DNA from: Protonemura montana | Taxonomy: Eukaryota > Arthropoda > Insecta > Plecoptera > Nemouridae | Length of the DNA: 64,000 bases | Assembly (NCBI GenBank): GCA_947568835.1 | Contig: OX387603.1 | Span: forward strand, 26,622,651-26,686,650 | Reading direction: 5' to 3' | Shown here: piece after piece, positions 40,820 through 54,073 of the stretch | How positions within the stretch are numbered: position 1 is the first letter of the stretch | How the letters are laid out: the number at the start of each line of letters is the position of its first letter | Notes under the pieces: generated by a model | What the model saw: the letters and a program-made list of their open reading frames with translations, nothing else | Told to the model about the DNA's origin: nothing | Database searches by the model: none | Made by a program: the position numbers and the translations under genes

Positions 40820-43800
40820 TCACTGCGTGTCGGAGTCCTCCTCTTCTTCGAGGTAGTCCCTCCTGACATCTTGCTGCACCTGCTGCCACTTCGCCACCAG
40901 GGAAGACACTCCCTTCTTCTTCTTCATGCCCTGCCCGGCCACTTTCTTGGGCTGCAGGTGATCCAAAGAGAGATGCACACTTTAGTCATTCAAGAGACGC
41001 TTGACATAAGTCAATAAACAGTTGCTTGGAGTAAAAAAAAAAAGAATTTTTACATTTATTGTAGATATCTTCAAGATTGGAGCTATCAGAAAGAATAGGC
41101 AACACATAGCCTCCCAGATCTCATTGGTGAATGTTACAAGAGAGCTGTGTCAGCAGTTATTACTTCCACCAATATCAAAGTCACAAGACTCATATAAACC
41201 TTATTAAAACAAAGACCATACTCTCATTTTTCTGAGATAGTCATTGTCGTTGCCAAATAAGCAAACAAAAATACTAGCAAGCAGATTTAATGGTGGGTAG
41301 CCAATTGTAGGTATTAAAATTGCCTAAAAGTGCTTTAAAAGTCTGCTATCTTACGTTCCTGCACGTGAATATTGGTTCTTATCCACTGGTTCTTAACACT
41401 TGATCTACACCATGAACTCAAGGCAAGCAAGATCAATATTGTATACATCCAGGCAAAAAGAATCCATACCTTCTTCTTTTTTGTGAGAAGGTCAGCTGCC
41501 TCAGGTGCTACTGGCTCGACAGGGGGTGGGGGCTGTGGCTCCGACGAGGGCTCGGACGTTTCCTCCTCTGGCTGTGGCTCAAGAGTCGCCAGATCCGAGT
41601 AGAACGAGTCCAGTGCAGAGAGCAGCGCCGCCCCTTTGGGCTTCTTGGCTGGAGGCTTGGCGATCACCGCTGGCACCGTCATGTGTGTGTGCATAATATA
41701 TGGGATGTTGCCGTAGTCCAGCATGGGTGCACCCTGAAGGATGAGAACACAGAATGTAGACCTTGGCCAGCATGGGCTCATCGCTTGCAACGACTTCCCA
41801 AATCAGACTCTGCATGAAAAGTGAGGTTTTGTTAAATCCTTGTGACTACCTGGAACAACCGGTAGAGGATCGAGCAGTACTTTAACACGCAGTACTTGGC
41901 GGCAAGGCTTCCTACTTGAAAGACAACGTAGCACGACAAGACTATTTTTCCTACGAAGATGTAATCGGCCCAAGTCAGCTTTTCGATCATGTTCTAACGT
42001 TGCAAGCACAAATTCAAGTGCAATTTTTGACGAATAACTTGACGAATAATGCACAGCCCAACTGCTGTTGTGAATGAAACATTACCTAGATGCGGCCTTT
42101 ACACAACCATTGTCTGAATTTGCATCTCATTAACATTCCCGGGTTCCACGCAACTCAATTATAAGTGTTGAATTGTAAATTGTATCCCAAGAGCTGGCGC
42201 CTTGCCAGGAATGTATTTCAATGCATGCTTTAAGTGCACTCACCATGTTCACTGCAGCTACCAAGGGGGGCTGGTAGGTCGGCATCAGGTACGCCTGCAT
42301 GGGGTGCATTAAGCTCATCATCTGCTCCTCTGGACGAAGCTCTACCCCCAGGGGGTGGGCCTCGTACATGGGCCGAGAAATCGGCAACTCCACGGTGTCG
42401 ACCCCCGGGGGCAGGGGCTCACCGTATGCAAGTCGTGGTGGGGGTGTGGGGGCACGTGGAGGCGGTGAAAGAGGGAGGGGCGGCAGCTCGGTAGGTGGCG
42501 GAGGGGGTAGGGGGGGCGGCGCCGAGGGAAGGGGCGGTGGGATCGAGGGGGCCGGGGGCGGTGGTGGGATGTCTCGAGGAGGCGTACTACTCGTGTGCTC
42601 TGAAATCCGGGGAATACGGAATTAAAAAGAGTATAGAGTTTTAATGGTCATGATCAGCGGCACATCTGGCCACAGTGGTTTTGACTTTAAAATACAGAAC
42701 CAACAGCAGGGACACTCCTTTAAGCCAGTATAACCTAAACACAGCGTAAAAGTTTAGGTCCAAATTAAATAAACCTGAAATAAATCTATGTAATTTACTG
42801 GCAATAGGAAAATATACTGTAACCAAGTAGAAAAACTTAAAATAATAAAGATTCTACAATAAAATACACCATGGTTTTTAGACTCATGTCTACTTGATTT
42901 ATTCTTAGCACTAGTTTTAAGAAAAACTATTTGAACTGGGTTTTGTAAAGGGCTACTGTGTTCGAGATCTTATTTCAGAAAATACAAAATACATTAGTTT
43001 TTGAGTTATTGACCCTGATTATTTTATTTAGATGCATTTAGGATGCTTGAACTAGGTAATTGTTATAATTTTGTGTGGTTCTTTTGTTATCGGAAAATTA
43101 TCAGGACTGCTCTTACCCTTGAAGAAGTAACTAGTGTATGTTACAAAACGTTGGGAAATTTAGTAGCCCTTTACTTAGCATTCAAAACCCAGTTGAAATA
43201 GTTTTTCTTAAATACACCATGTTCATGGTAAGTTTTGCTGGATATAGTTCACATCGGGTATCATGTGTTTTAGTGGAATATGCGTGAATTTAAAGTGCAG
43301 AATTAACTTGCATAGGCTTTCAAGGGTATCACAGCAAGTCTGTACTTACTTAAGATGTTATACATAAGAAGTTGTCATTTGAGATTTGAAAGTTCAGTTA
43401 GGCCCTTTAACAGTTGCTTTGTGATAGAAACAAATGACAGGAAAGACATGACAGGAAAGACCAGTTCCTGATACATACCTGCTGAGTCGTGCGTGCTGCC
43501 CTTCTTCCTACGGCCCTTGCCTTTGGTCCGCGGCACGTAGCTCTTGGGGGCTGATATTCTTGGCGGAGAGGGTGGAGGCGGTGTAGCAGGCCGTGAGATG
43601 TCTGGGGGCGGTGGTGTCGCGGGGGGTGGCGGGGGTGGCGAGGCTGGAGGCGGTGGCGTCGTGCAGATCTCCATCTCCAGCTCACCCCCTGCCAGACCTG
43701 GGAGGGCGGCAGCCTCCTCTGCCCCCGGATATTCCCAGCAAGTCTCTCCGCTCGTCTTATTGTGGTAGTAATACCGTTTGTGCGACCTGGACGTGAAACG

Positions 43801-46800
43801 AACGCGATGTATTAAGCTGCAGGTGAACGCCTCGATGAAATGGCTCGTTTCCAAGCGCTAGATTAAATCACTATGCAAAGGCGATTACAAGGTTTTTGAT
43901 CGAGAGCACATTCCCTACCACGATAACCGGTACATAAAACAGGTGTACGAGTTATCTCTTTTACAAACTCCAGCTCGCACTCATCAGAATCACCTCCCTT
44001 TACCACTTTCCTACACTAACCTCTTTTCAGGAGTTTAGAAACTCATAGCATAGCACAGATAACCCACACTCATAAGTATTACGAATACTTTGAACTTGTT
44101 TTCTTCATAAGTAACTCAATAAATCGGTGGTACTTAGCACTCGACTTATATGTAAACAATTATTTGTTTATCAACTTTAAAAGTACCAACGTAATTGGAC
44201 CACAAAACTCAACATCTAGTAACTGAATACATCTGTATCAAACCCATTTTATCAAAACAACTCATAGGAACCACTTTTTTTTTCTGGAGTTTAAAGGATA
44301 GACGAGGATTGGATCCGGGTGTGCAGTATTTCCATGTATCCTCCAGCGGAACTACCGTCCCGCGACTAACGGGACTTCTGTTCTTGGGGGGATTAAACAG
44401 AACGAGCAACATTAGGACGGCTGCGACGGCAATTGTGTTGGCGGAGAGAGAAAACCTGGAACACAGATCAGAGCATAAATCTTGAAGTGCCTGCAGCCAA
44501 GCTACATAATGTCACTTGGACATTATGTAGCGCTGGCGTATTGCATTTAATTTGACAACGAGCATCATCCAGTAATGCTCGTTATTACGATATCGTACAG
44601 AGCAATAGGGTTTCCGACCAACTGTAGATCATCCGACATCGTTTGCGTAATTAACTTCGACCGTCAGACGATCTGCACGCAGAAACCCTAATAGTCACAG
44701 TCTCACCTCATTGGTCTTCCGCTACGCCGGGCACTTGACCGGGTAGAGTCGACGCCCACGATCTCGCAGTCACTCGAGCGGCAAGCGGCTGATGACGCTC
44801 CGTTTCTAAGTCACATTTACCTCGCGACAACCCCGATCACAAAACAAGTCCCCCGATGAATCATCGGCCGGGAGGGAGAGAGTGAGGCTGTTAGCGTACA
44901 AGTGAAGTGTGTACCGTACCTATCCCACTGGCAAGCCCATCCATCGGGGGCGGCCGCCGCCTCCAGGCGCCTCAGTTCCTCCCACGTTTGTCCCAGCCAC
45001 TTGGACAGGTAGGCCTGCAGCAGAGCACCTTGCCGCCAGGCACCCACCAACGTCTGAAACCAGCCACCGTGGGGAACGGAGTTACCAGACGAAGACAGGA
45101 AACGCCAAGCTGTCTCTGAATTTGATAGTATTTTAATTTAGGGGATTGTAGTCATATAAGGGATTATCGGTACCTGGGTTAGCCAACTAGTGCACTGGAG
45201 CTACTGCTGTTACCTTTTTTTTACTTGATGCTACACGAACAGTATAATGTAGGTACATTAAAAAAATGTTAACTTTCAAGGTAACTATTGTCTAGACTGT
45301 AATTCTGTCACTAGCTGGCTATGTAATGTATTATTTGAGTAACTGGAAAAGGAGAGGGTGGGCAGTGGTGAAATGTTTGATAAGCCATTGCATATAACAT
45401 TACTGTGGGCTTTTCGAAGTCTGATTCATTACACGTTATAAAGATTTAGAATAAGTGAGTAACCAAAAGCGTTAAGAGAAATGGAAGATAAGATTAGTGT
45501 GTTTATCTTCACAATTGAATACTAGTGATTACGGCTGTAATAAAAATAAGTCACAACGATTATGAAGTCAGTCCTTGCTGTTTTACTATGAAAAAAAGTG
45601 AATGTGAATTGCAACTTGTTGCATATTTAACCCACAAATAATTAACGTAATTATTCTAAATAATTAGTATTACCTCAATTTTAATGGCCATTATCGAGAC
45701 GGGAGAAACTGGGTCCTTTCCTTCCCCAAGGAAAGTGACCTTTTCCAAAACCAACTGTGCCAGTTCTTCAACGCTCTTGCGCATTTCTTCCTCTTTCCTC
45801 TGCTCTTCTTCAGCCGCTAGAAAGAAGAAAGCAAAACTTAGATTCTTCCAGTCTGCCAGCCGCAAGCAAACTGACCTAGACCTAGCTCAAGGTCTCACCT
45901 CTCCTCTCCCGGGGACTGGGCTCTTCCTCTACGAGTGGAACCGCTTCTTTCGGAGGGGCATGTTCCCCCGCCTCCTCCTGTTCCCCGACCACTTCACCAT
46001 CCGCGCCATCTTCACAGCTTGCCGGCTTTGGTTCTGCTGCTTCCTCCGCCTGCGCCTTGGCCGCAATTGCATTGGCCACGAGCTCGGCCGACGTGGAGAT
46101 GTCGAGACGTTTCTTGCGCTTGCCGGCCTTCACCGGCATGGACGTGTCGATCATTGGTGCCACCGGCAACTCCACCGGCTCCGGGCTGGGCTCGACAAGC
46201 TCGTGCAGCCGCAGCGCCGAGATCGCAAACTCTTTCGGCGAATCAGGCGCTGGAGTTTCTGCCTCCACCAATGGTAAGGCCAGCGGGGCCAGCGGGGGCA
46301 GAGAGACCAGCGGGGCCATTTGAACCTCGTCAAAGATCGGAAACAACGTCTTCACTGGTGGCGTTGGTAAAGACTCAAACGTTCGTTTGACGACGGGCAT
46401 GACGGTTTCCTTAGGAACGGGTCTCTGCGTCGGCTCCTCTTCTGGTTCTGAGTCGTCTCCATAGCCGGCAATCAGAGCAAACGACGTTGGTTTTGAACCT
46501 TCAGGCTTTGGTCCATCTGGTTTCGAGGCATCTGACTTGGAGGCTTCGACTTTCGAGGAATCGGGTTTTGGAGCATCAAGTTTTGAGGCGACCGGTTGCG
46601 AGCCCTCTTCTGCAGCCTTCTTCGAGGACTCTGCGATCTCGAGGAACTCCCTCTCCATCAGCTCCATTTCCTTGTCGAAGTCAGTTGGCTCGGGAACATT
46701 TTCCGCCGGCTCGATGAGTTCCCGCAGGTCTTCCGGGAGTTCACCACCCAACCGCTTCAAGACCAGCGCCTGCGTCTTGAGACGTGACAAGATGGCGCCC

Positions 46801-48087
46801 TCATCTTCCGGAACTGGTTCCGCGGCGGGAATGTCGACGGGTGCGGAAAACAGCCGCTCATTGTTGAATTCCGGTTCCATGCCGGGTGGTCCCCGGTCAT
46901 CCACCTCGCGGTGCGTCGGCCGAAAGTCTGTCAGCTGTTCGTTGCCAGGCGACCGGAGCTTCGGACCAATCGGAGCCTGCGCTTCTGTGGCAGGTTTCCT
47001 CTTCTTGGCCTCCGGCGGTTTGGCTTCTTCTTCGGACTCGTCTTCAGAAGTTTCGCCAAACGACGTGATCATTTCAATTTTCCTGCAAGAATTTTAACAA
47101 GCATGTAAAGGTTAGTTGGCCTCTCTGTGCAGATGTATTGTTATCATTTTTGTGACGTTTCCTGTACTTACTCGTCTTCTGAATCGCTGGTAGGTCTTCC
47201 CTTGGCAAGTTTGTTGATGACAGGTGTTGGGCGCTGGACTTTCCGGCCTGGCTTGTACCTCGGCAATGGAGGTTCGGGCACAGGTGCTGGGCTGCCCACA
47301 GCAGGCAGTGGCTTTGGTCGATTCTCGGCTTGGAAACTGGTTGGCGCTAGACTCGGTGATGTTTGGGGGACAGCATTTGGGGCAGTTTGGTGGTCGACAG
47401 GTTTCTCCCAAGTCACCTCATTTGTATGCATGTTCCAGTAGTAAACACTGCCCCACGTCTCATCATAGCATTCCTGCCATGCTGGAAAACCAAATGCAAA
47501 TTAGCTGCCAATAATGCAGACAAATGAAGCTGTTTAATATATTGATAAGAAAGAAGTACCTGTTGATAAGGCAGGTTGAGGATGGTTTAAAATGTCTTCC
47601 GGACCTAATCCTGGGGTCGTCAAAGGCTGGCCTGGTACTACAATACTGGAGCCGCTGGGTACTATTGTCTGTATCTCCTTCAAAAAGTCAGATACTTTGG
47701 AATTTAAATCTCCACTGTTATCATTGTCCTCGCCATCATCATCACTATCGGAGTTGTAATTAGCAATCAAGCCACTCAGAGTATTGTTTGCCATTGCGTT
47801 GCCGGGCCTCGACATTATCGGTGCTGATACGTCAGCCACAACGCCAATCTGCGGATTGTGTTCCACACAGATTTGCTGATATTTACCTGCAAAAATTCAA
47901 GTAATTAATGCTAGTAGTCTTCTTAAAACTTATGGGAACAACTCGGTTGCCGATTCCTTGGCAGTATTTTGACATGGTATGACACCTAAAGTAACTCACT
48001 GGTCCATGTTCGCCTACTAGGGGAATCTTGTTTCTCGGATAAATCCAACACCTGCTTCCGTCCAGTACCGCGTCGTTTGAGTCCCAT
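40820..48087 (-). CDS. FNBP4: Formin-binding protein 4 (FNBP4), two WW domains
   Basis: Ten exons (48000-48087, 47560-47886, 47172-47481, 45899-47082, 45674-45816, 44920-45053, 43479-43786, 42244-42599, 41470-41733, 40820-40951) close in phase to 1081 residues; human FNBP4 is about 1017. Order: a basic start (MGLKRRGTGRKQVLDLSEK), a conserved KYQQICVEHNP block, acidic segments, a first WW domain (WQECYDETWGSVYYW through VTWEKP, about 140-166), a long Glu/Pro-rich region with internal SKxDAPKP repeats, the EEEQRKEEEMRKSVEELAQL helix, a second WW domain (GWACQWDRSHKRYYYHNKTS, CWEYP, about 722-752), proline-rich runs of the PPPPP type, and the C-terminal VSSLVAKWQQVQQD block. The WW domains bind proline-rich ligands such as formin FH1 segments. 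In the second WW the residue before the last Trp is Cys. The start is the first ATG of the conserved frame. Introns carry a foldback element and hairpins. Confidence 0.94.
42862..43221. mobile_element. Foldback element copy 2, with 12-bp flanking direct repeat
   Basis: Starts at the shared end GGTTTTTAGACTCATGTCTA, runs through AACTATTTGAACTGGGTTTT, has a unique centre, then inverted partners near 43156-43209. AAATACACCATG occurs at 42862-42873 and again at 43210-43221, as a target-site duplication would. The inverted arm at 43116-43155 holds the hammerhead-like motif. It lies in the FNBP4 intron between 42600 and 43478. Confidence 0.85.
44502..44583. repeat. Two adjacent perfect hairpins in an FNBP4 intron
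   Basis: CTACATAATGTC pairs with GACATTATGTAG across five bases (44502-44530). AACGAGCAT pairs with ATGCTCGTT across nine (44557-44583). Both stems are perfect. Confidence 0.8.
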
Positions 48088-50544
48088 TATTAGGAGATCA
48101 AATTATCGACACAGCGACTACAGATTAATTTTTGCATGAGCTACCCAACGAAGATCATCTCGACGCCATGTTCCCACGGTACGGTACGATGATTGTCGTT
48201 CGGTTCTATTCGGATCTGACGCTCGGGTGCACTCGGGTGTCTCGTACGGCGTCGTTCCCCTTTTCTACGTCATGCATTTCTGAGCTAACTTCAGTCATGG
48301 CTGATAGATCGCAACCCGGGCTCGCGAATTTCCAAGGTCCGTCAATCGCCTAGCGGCGGCGAGCTCAAGCTCTACACATCCACGTTTTTTGAAAATGCAG
48401 AACTATTGAGTAAATTAACCGACAATCCTCGAGAATGTTCAGAAATCAGTATTTGATCTAAGTACAAATAGAGTGTCCAGTGTGAGTGAATTGAAGTAGT
48501 GAATCACGAAAACAGCTTGCATGCGCTTATAGAACAATTACATCAAACAAAAGAGGTACGTGCATATGATTTATTAACTATTCTAAGCAATTTGAGTGCT
48601 CAAATTGCTTGTCTGGAAGATGCACAATGCTGAAGAAATGAACAAGAATTCATCTTGTCATCAAGAGAGATGGCATTGGAGATAGGCAGCCTATGAGCCG
48701 GAATGAGTGCTACCATTTGGCCACTACCCTGCCGAGAATATTTGCTTGCAACACTTGTTTCAGTTGCTGCTACCTACGTATCCAATAACCTAGAACTTTA
48801 CTCTCAGAACTTCACCGTTTATTCACATTCAACTAGGTCCAATAGACAAAAAAGTAACGATGCCCACAACACTCAGTACTTTAAAAGTCTGAAATATGTA
48901 GGTTCATCCATTTACTACAACCTCCCCGTACCATCGTTCCAGTACCCGCCTAAACATGCCCTACAAACCGTGTATTACCGGAGGTGCAATCATGTACTTA
49001 TTATTAACAGTTCTTTTCATTAAGCGTGTTTTTATTTATTTATTTATTTTTAACATTTAGAAAGCTGAGTTTTTACGAAATATGCCTAAAATTTTGATTT
49101 CAACCCGTATTTCTGTACATGGACGAATAAAAAGAAAAATGGATTAAAAGACGTAATGTGCTATTTATATCCATGTCAGACTACATCATGCAACCCGAGC
49201 GGGTTGTCGTGTTCGAAACACTGGTTCTCATGTGATCACCGAAGTTAAGCAACACTGCGCTGGGTCAGGTATTGGATGGGTGACCATCATACACATGACC
49301 AGTTCTGTTCGGGAGAGAGGTCAGAGGGATGAAAGTTAGTACAGCAACTTCATTCGCCTTGTTCATCAACCTCTCGACAGCATGGATTTGTGGAGGATTC
49401 CTGCTGTCCAAGATTTACTATTCTTCGGAAGGGACGTTTAAGCCTTGGATATGAGTAGGCTACGTGCCTACTCATCATCATCCTCATCATCATCCACTCA
49501 TTCACCGACGCAACTAGGCCGGTGTCACAGGATCCGTTGTCAAAACAGTGCAATCAATCAATCGATCGATCAATCGATCAATCAATCAATCAAATAAATA
49601 CAACTGAAAATTAACTGAAAAATTACACTTGAAATCCAATCGCATCTTTGACGGGATTGTATTCAGCTGGAAATCTCATCGATTCCACGCCCGTGCCGTG
49701 CAGTTGTGTTTAGGAACATGCGTTTAATTCGGAGTGGGCAATAAAAACGAGAATCAAACACAAATCTAGTTCCACACTTTGTATTTCAGCACTCGTTTTA
49801 GCCTCGCATCGCTCAACTTGCGGAATTTGTGCTTAAAGTGAAATATGTCAGTATAGTTAATAGAAATCCTCATGAACACGTTTAACAACTTCTCACTTGC
49901 ACCCAATCAATGGAAAGACATGCTTTGTTAAGAATAATATTACTTACCACTCACAACACAAGCTAAAATACCTACAATGTATGATAAAAGATAACAGGTG
50001 CATAATATTTTATAATCCTATATTATATTTTTAATTGATATGTTTAAATTAATATTTCTATGAGATATAATAATGATATCGATGTATACCTACATACTGG
50101 ATGGTTATCATATTCTCTCTGGAGGGGGACGATTGAGTCATCAGTGTGCATCTGAACCAACATGAAAAGCATCTGAGCTCAATCAAAGTGAGGTGCCAGA
50201 CAGACCCCCGAGAGGAGGTCATTTAGGCAAACTAAAGTTAAAAGTTAAAAGCATTGTCTTAAAATTAAGGTCACCATTGGATTGATATAAAATTGATTAT
50301 AATAAACAGCGAATATCATATTTCAGGACAAGCCACTAAGATAATACAATATAGAAACAAAAGGGTAGGCCACGCAGAATGGCAATGCCAGGGCACATAG
50401 ATGGCGCTCTACTCTTTGTACTAGAATGCTCTTCGCTAATTAGCTCCAAGTAAGCGACTATCAAAAAACAAATTCAAGTTATCAAACGCACTTATTTATG
50501 TATTCATGTATTTATGTATGTATCTGCCTCAAAGCCTACAAAGC
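48088..50544. other. Spacer between FNBP4 and the glutamate transporter
   Basis: Both flanking genes run leftward, so this holds the FNBP4 promoter and the transporter 3' untranslated region. A 5S-headed SINE occupies the centre (49190-49605). I see no further gene; the small frames at 48.1 and 48.7 kb lack any recognisable feature. Confidence 0.6.
49190..49605 (+). mobile_element. 5S rRNA-headed SINE with ATCA-repeat tail
   Basis: The head resembles arthropod 5S rRNA: GGTTCTC, GATCACCGAAGTTAAGCAAC (A-box region) and TTGGATGGGTGACC (C-box region) occur in the right order and spacing for the internal Pol III promoter. A non-5S body of about 250 bases follows, and the element ends in ATCA/ATCG repeats at about 49552-49595. 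The 5' portion of the 5S is diverged and the 3' end of 5S is replaced, so it is not a working 5S gene. A 29-bp fragment recurs at 34848-34876. Confidence 0.75.
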
Positions 50545-53500
50545 CTACATGGGAGTCTCAGCGCTACCAGCGGGGTTAGGTCGGTTGCCGGACACCAGCG
50601 ACGCCTTCCGCGACGCCTTCTCGCCGACGCCTGCCTCCAACGACTCCACGAGGCGCTCGGCGTCCATCTTGTCCAGCTCGTCCTTGGACAGGTGGTAGAC
50701 GATGCCGGCGCCGTACGCGTCTCCCAGCACGTTGATGGACGTGCGGATGCGATCTCTGTAACGGAAGGAGACGTCGTCAAACAGACGTCGTCAAACGAGC
50801 CTTACATGCCAGTCACTTGTGATTTACGACGGCATGCCTTAACATGGCGTCCCGAAAAAGGACTCTACGAAGAACTCATAGAAACCATAAAAAACTCGGC
50901 CTGACCGCAGCGAAGCGCAGGGAGAATATGATATCGATAGCCAGGAGTGGGCCTGGGTTGGCATGGAGCGAACGTTACGAGACTCACAGCAGCCAGTCGA
51001 CAGCGAAGAGCAGGGAAATATCCTCTGTGGGCAACCCCAACGCCGACAGCACCAGCAGCATTGTGATGAGCGCCGCACTCGGGATGGACGCCGCGCCGAT
51101 GCTGGCTAGTGTCGCCGTCAAGCTGTAGACAGAGAGAGGACCAAGTCAATGTTTGCCCCGAATTTCAGGCCAAACGGCGAGGGTTTGACACGTACCTGAC
51201 CGTGATGACCTCGCCGACTCCTAGTGGGATGCCGTTCATCTGTGCGATGAAGATAGCGGCCACCGCCTCGTACAGGGCCGTGCCATCCATGTTGACCGTG
51301 GCGCCGACGGCAACAACGAACCGCGTCACGCGTTTGTCGATGTTGTTGTTCTCCTCCAAGCAGCGGAATGTCACCGGCAGCGTCGCGGAGCTGCGAGCAT
51401 ATCGGTCAGTAAACGACGCCTTGAAAGCGACGCCTTGAAAGGGACCCCTCTCATGCAAGTCGGACAGTACCTGGAGGCCGTGCCGAGGGCCGTCACCCAC
51501 GCCTGCAACATTCCCTGGAAGAACACCGCCGGGTTCTTGTGTGTGAACATGTAGTAGATAGCGGGCAGCGTGATGATCGCGTGGATCATTAGACCCAGAA
51601 TCACGGTGATCATGTACAGCCCCAACTGCTGGGCGGTCGCCGCCAAGTTCTCGATGCTCATAATCTTGCCGGCGATCAGACAGAGGATACCGAACGGCGA
51701 GTACCTGTCGACAGCAACCAAATGCTTGGAACATAACCCTTTGTCGATGCAGCTGTTGATATTGTCAAGACCATGCTTTCATAATGTACCACATGACGAC
51801 GTTGACGAGGTTCATGATGAGGTCGTTGAGCACGACGAAGAAGTCGACCATGAGGCGTCCTTTAGGTCCCATCTGACCGGCAAACAGCCCGAATGCCAGA
51901 CAAAAGACGATCATGCCTGCAACAGGAAACCGGGAGTCAGCGAGGGTAGCGAGTCTCTGCGAGGGCTGGCGGGAGGACGACACGCACCCATGACGTTGGT
52001 GCCGTCCTTGTAGACGAGCGATGGCACCAACTTGAAGCCTGGCGTGTCGTCGTGCTCGGACACGTTGGATCCGTGGAGTACGAGCGGCTCAGGAACCTGT
52101 CAAAGACAGGCAGGGTGTCAATGCAGCTCTGGGTCGAGACTCATAAGACACATCAAACCGAGTCAAATACCGTGGCCTGACCAGGTCTCGGTATATAGGA
52201 TTGCATTTAGGAGTCTCCATCTGACATTGACCATAGGTAGTTGTTGTTGTACCTTGGTGTAGGTGGTTTGCACTTGCTGGAAGCAGGCCTGCATGAGGTT
52301 GTCGGGTAACATGTTCCGTACAATGTCCAGTATGGCGTCCAACGTGGACACCTTGGTTTGGGTGCTGCCGCCCTCCACATGCGCCTTGAGGCTGGGGTCT
52401 CCAGGGTGGATCAGCAAGACGAGGACGATTCCGACGATGGCGGCCAACACAGTGGTCGTGATGTAGTAGGTCAGTGCGCGGAATCCCATGCGCCCAGACG
52501 AACGTGCGTCCAGCTGTGCCATGCCTGCGCGCGCACAAAAAGAGCCGGTGTGTCTAAAGACAGCATACCCATCCCTAGTCCAAGATATCGACTAGGCGAG
52601 TTCTTAACACGGGTTAACTTCGACTTTTCCCCCCGGGGAGAGAAAGTTAACGCCGTGGAATAGAACACCAGATACTCTTGGCCTTTTGTCAGCATCTGCG
52701 CCGAGGTAGAACAAGGTTCAAGATTGAATTGAGTAGTTGGACGGTTCCTCGGTTCCAAGTTATCCGAAAATAAAACATTTTCGGTTATTTTCCATTAAAT
52801 CTGATAAAAATGCACCTCTTTATAGAGTATGCCAGGCTCTCAGGAGCACCAGAGGTCGACTCGTGATAGCCTGACCAACACCCATGCACCTATCGGTGGC
52901 CTTGGCGACAATTCTCCCGTGCGCCCACGTACCTGAGATGAGCGACGAGATGATGAGTGGGAGGATGAACATCTTCAGCATGCGCATGAGGAGCTCTCCG
53001 GGGAATGAGACGAGCATGATAGCTTCGTTGGACAGGTTGGCAAGTCTGCCCAGGAAGCCAACGAAGCACCCGACCAGCACGGCCGCGATGGTAAGCACCA
53101 GTAGCATGTTGACTCGGATCCATGCTGATACCTGGATGGACACCCAACGCACTGTCAGCAGGTGTAGGAAGCTAAGAAAGCACGCATTGAAGTCCCTTTG
53201 GGACCTGGGCCATGTAAATTATTGCAGTGCCTACACAGGCCGGAGGTCCACTGATAATGCGGACCCATAGGCGGGTGCCGGAGCCCGTTATCAAAAACTT
53301 GAAATCTGCAAGAACAACGGGATGCTAAATTTACTCTAGAGTTTCTATCCCACACTGGCTGGTCTTTATGCAAAGACACAGCGAATTAAATTTGCACTAG
53401 AGGTTGGCCTTCATGCATAGACGGCCAATTACTCACGGCGTCGAGCGTCGATCTTGGACTGGTGTCGATGGTGACTGCGTGGCTGGGGAAGGCGTCGCGA

Positions 53501-53996
53501 CGCTCGTCGTCGTCGTCGGCCGCGACGCCGCTCATGTCTTTCCTGTAACAAGGCGTGTGAGTGAATACATCTCGGAGAGCAGAACATGCAAGACGGTCGT
53601 GGCGTTCTTCTTGGCTCACTAGACCAAGGAGGTATCAGGACTTCATTTGAGCAAGTCTACTGCATGGGTTGCTGCTAAAAGTTGTTCTCTAGGCATTGTC
53701 AACAGAAAGCCCCGATTCTCACTTGTATGTGAGATGTTAACCTCGATTGACATGCATTTAATTTCCAATCGCACAAAGGTTTGCAAAATATCCGGCAAAA
53801 TGTCCGGCAAAATGTTTTCATGAAAGCCTCCTGCAGATGAGTTCTGATCAGGTCAGACACAAAGACCAGAGAGTAAGATTTTGTCATACTTGTCTTTAGC
53901 GTCGTCATTCTTGGCGACGGCAGAGTTCTTGAGCACGTTGATGGCGCGTCCGACGGCTGACAGGGACCCTTGAAGCTGCTGGCTAAGTCCAGACAT
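50545..53996 (-). CDS. Excitatory amino acid (glutamate) transporter, SLC1 family
   Basis: Ten exons (53890-53996, 53437-53542, 52933-53131, 52253-52524, 51988-52096, 51790-51916, 51471-51704, 51196-51390, 50988-51122, 50545-50755) close in phase to 564 residues. It takes up glutamate with co-transport of Na+ and H+ and counter-transport of K+. Seen: a hydrophilic N-terminus, [20 protein letters not shown] with [12 protein letters not shown], the IHPGDP loop, a short extracellular loop with an N-V-S glycosylation site, KGRLMVDFF, the serine-rich hairpin [10 protein letters not shown] (about 385), [21 protein letters not shown] (418 on), [19 protein letters not shown], then Asp496 and Arg499 in the DRIRTS helix. 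The arginine at that place marks glutamate/aspartate carriers rather than neutral amino acid (ASCT) ones. The start is the first ATG after an in-frame stop; exon 3 is taken to begin at VSAWIR because only that acceptor keeps phase. The N-terminus is poorly conserved and least certain. Confidence 0.94.
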
Positions 53997-54073
53997 GCCC
54001 TTGGCAAGTCCAGCCTCGTCCAGCCTGACCGGTCACTCCTGCACCAATCAAACAACACGTGTCACTCCCAAAC

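Noticed and set aside
45684-46390. Long + strand frames over the FNBP4 large exon
   Set aside because: Antisense of a Glu/Pro-rich coding exon; no domain, and the minus-strand model closes in phase.
49220-49300. Possible functional 5S rRNA gene
   Set aside because: Only the internal promoter region matches; the 5' part is diverged and the 3' end is replaced by SINE body.
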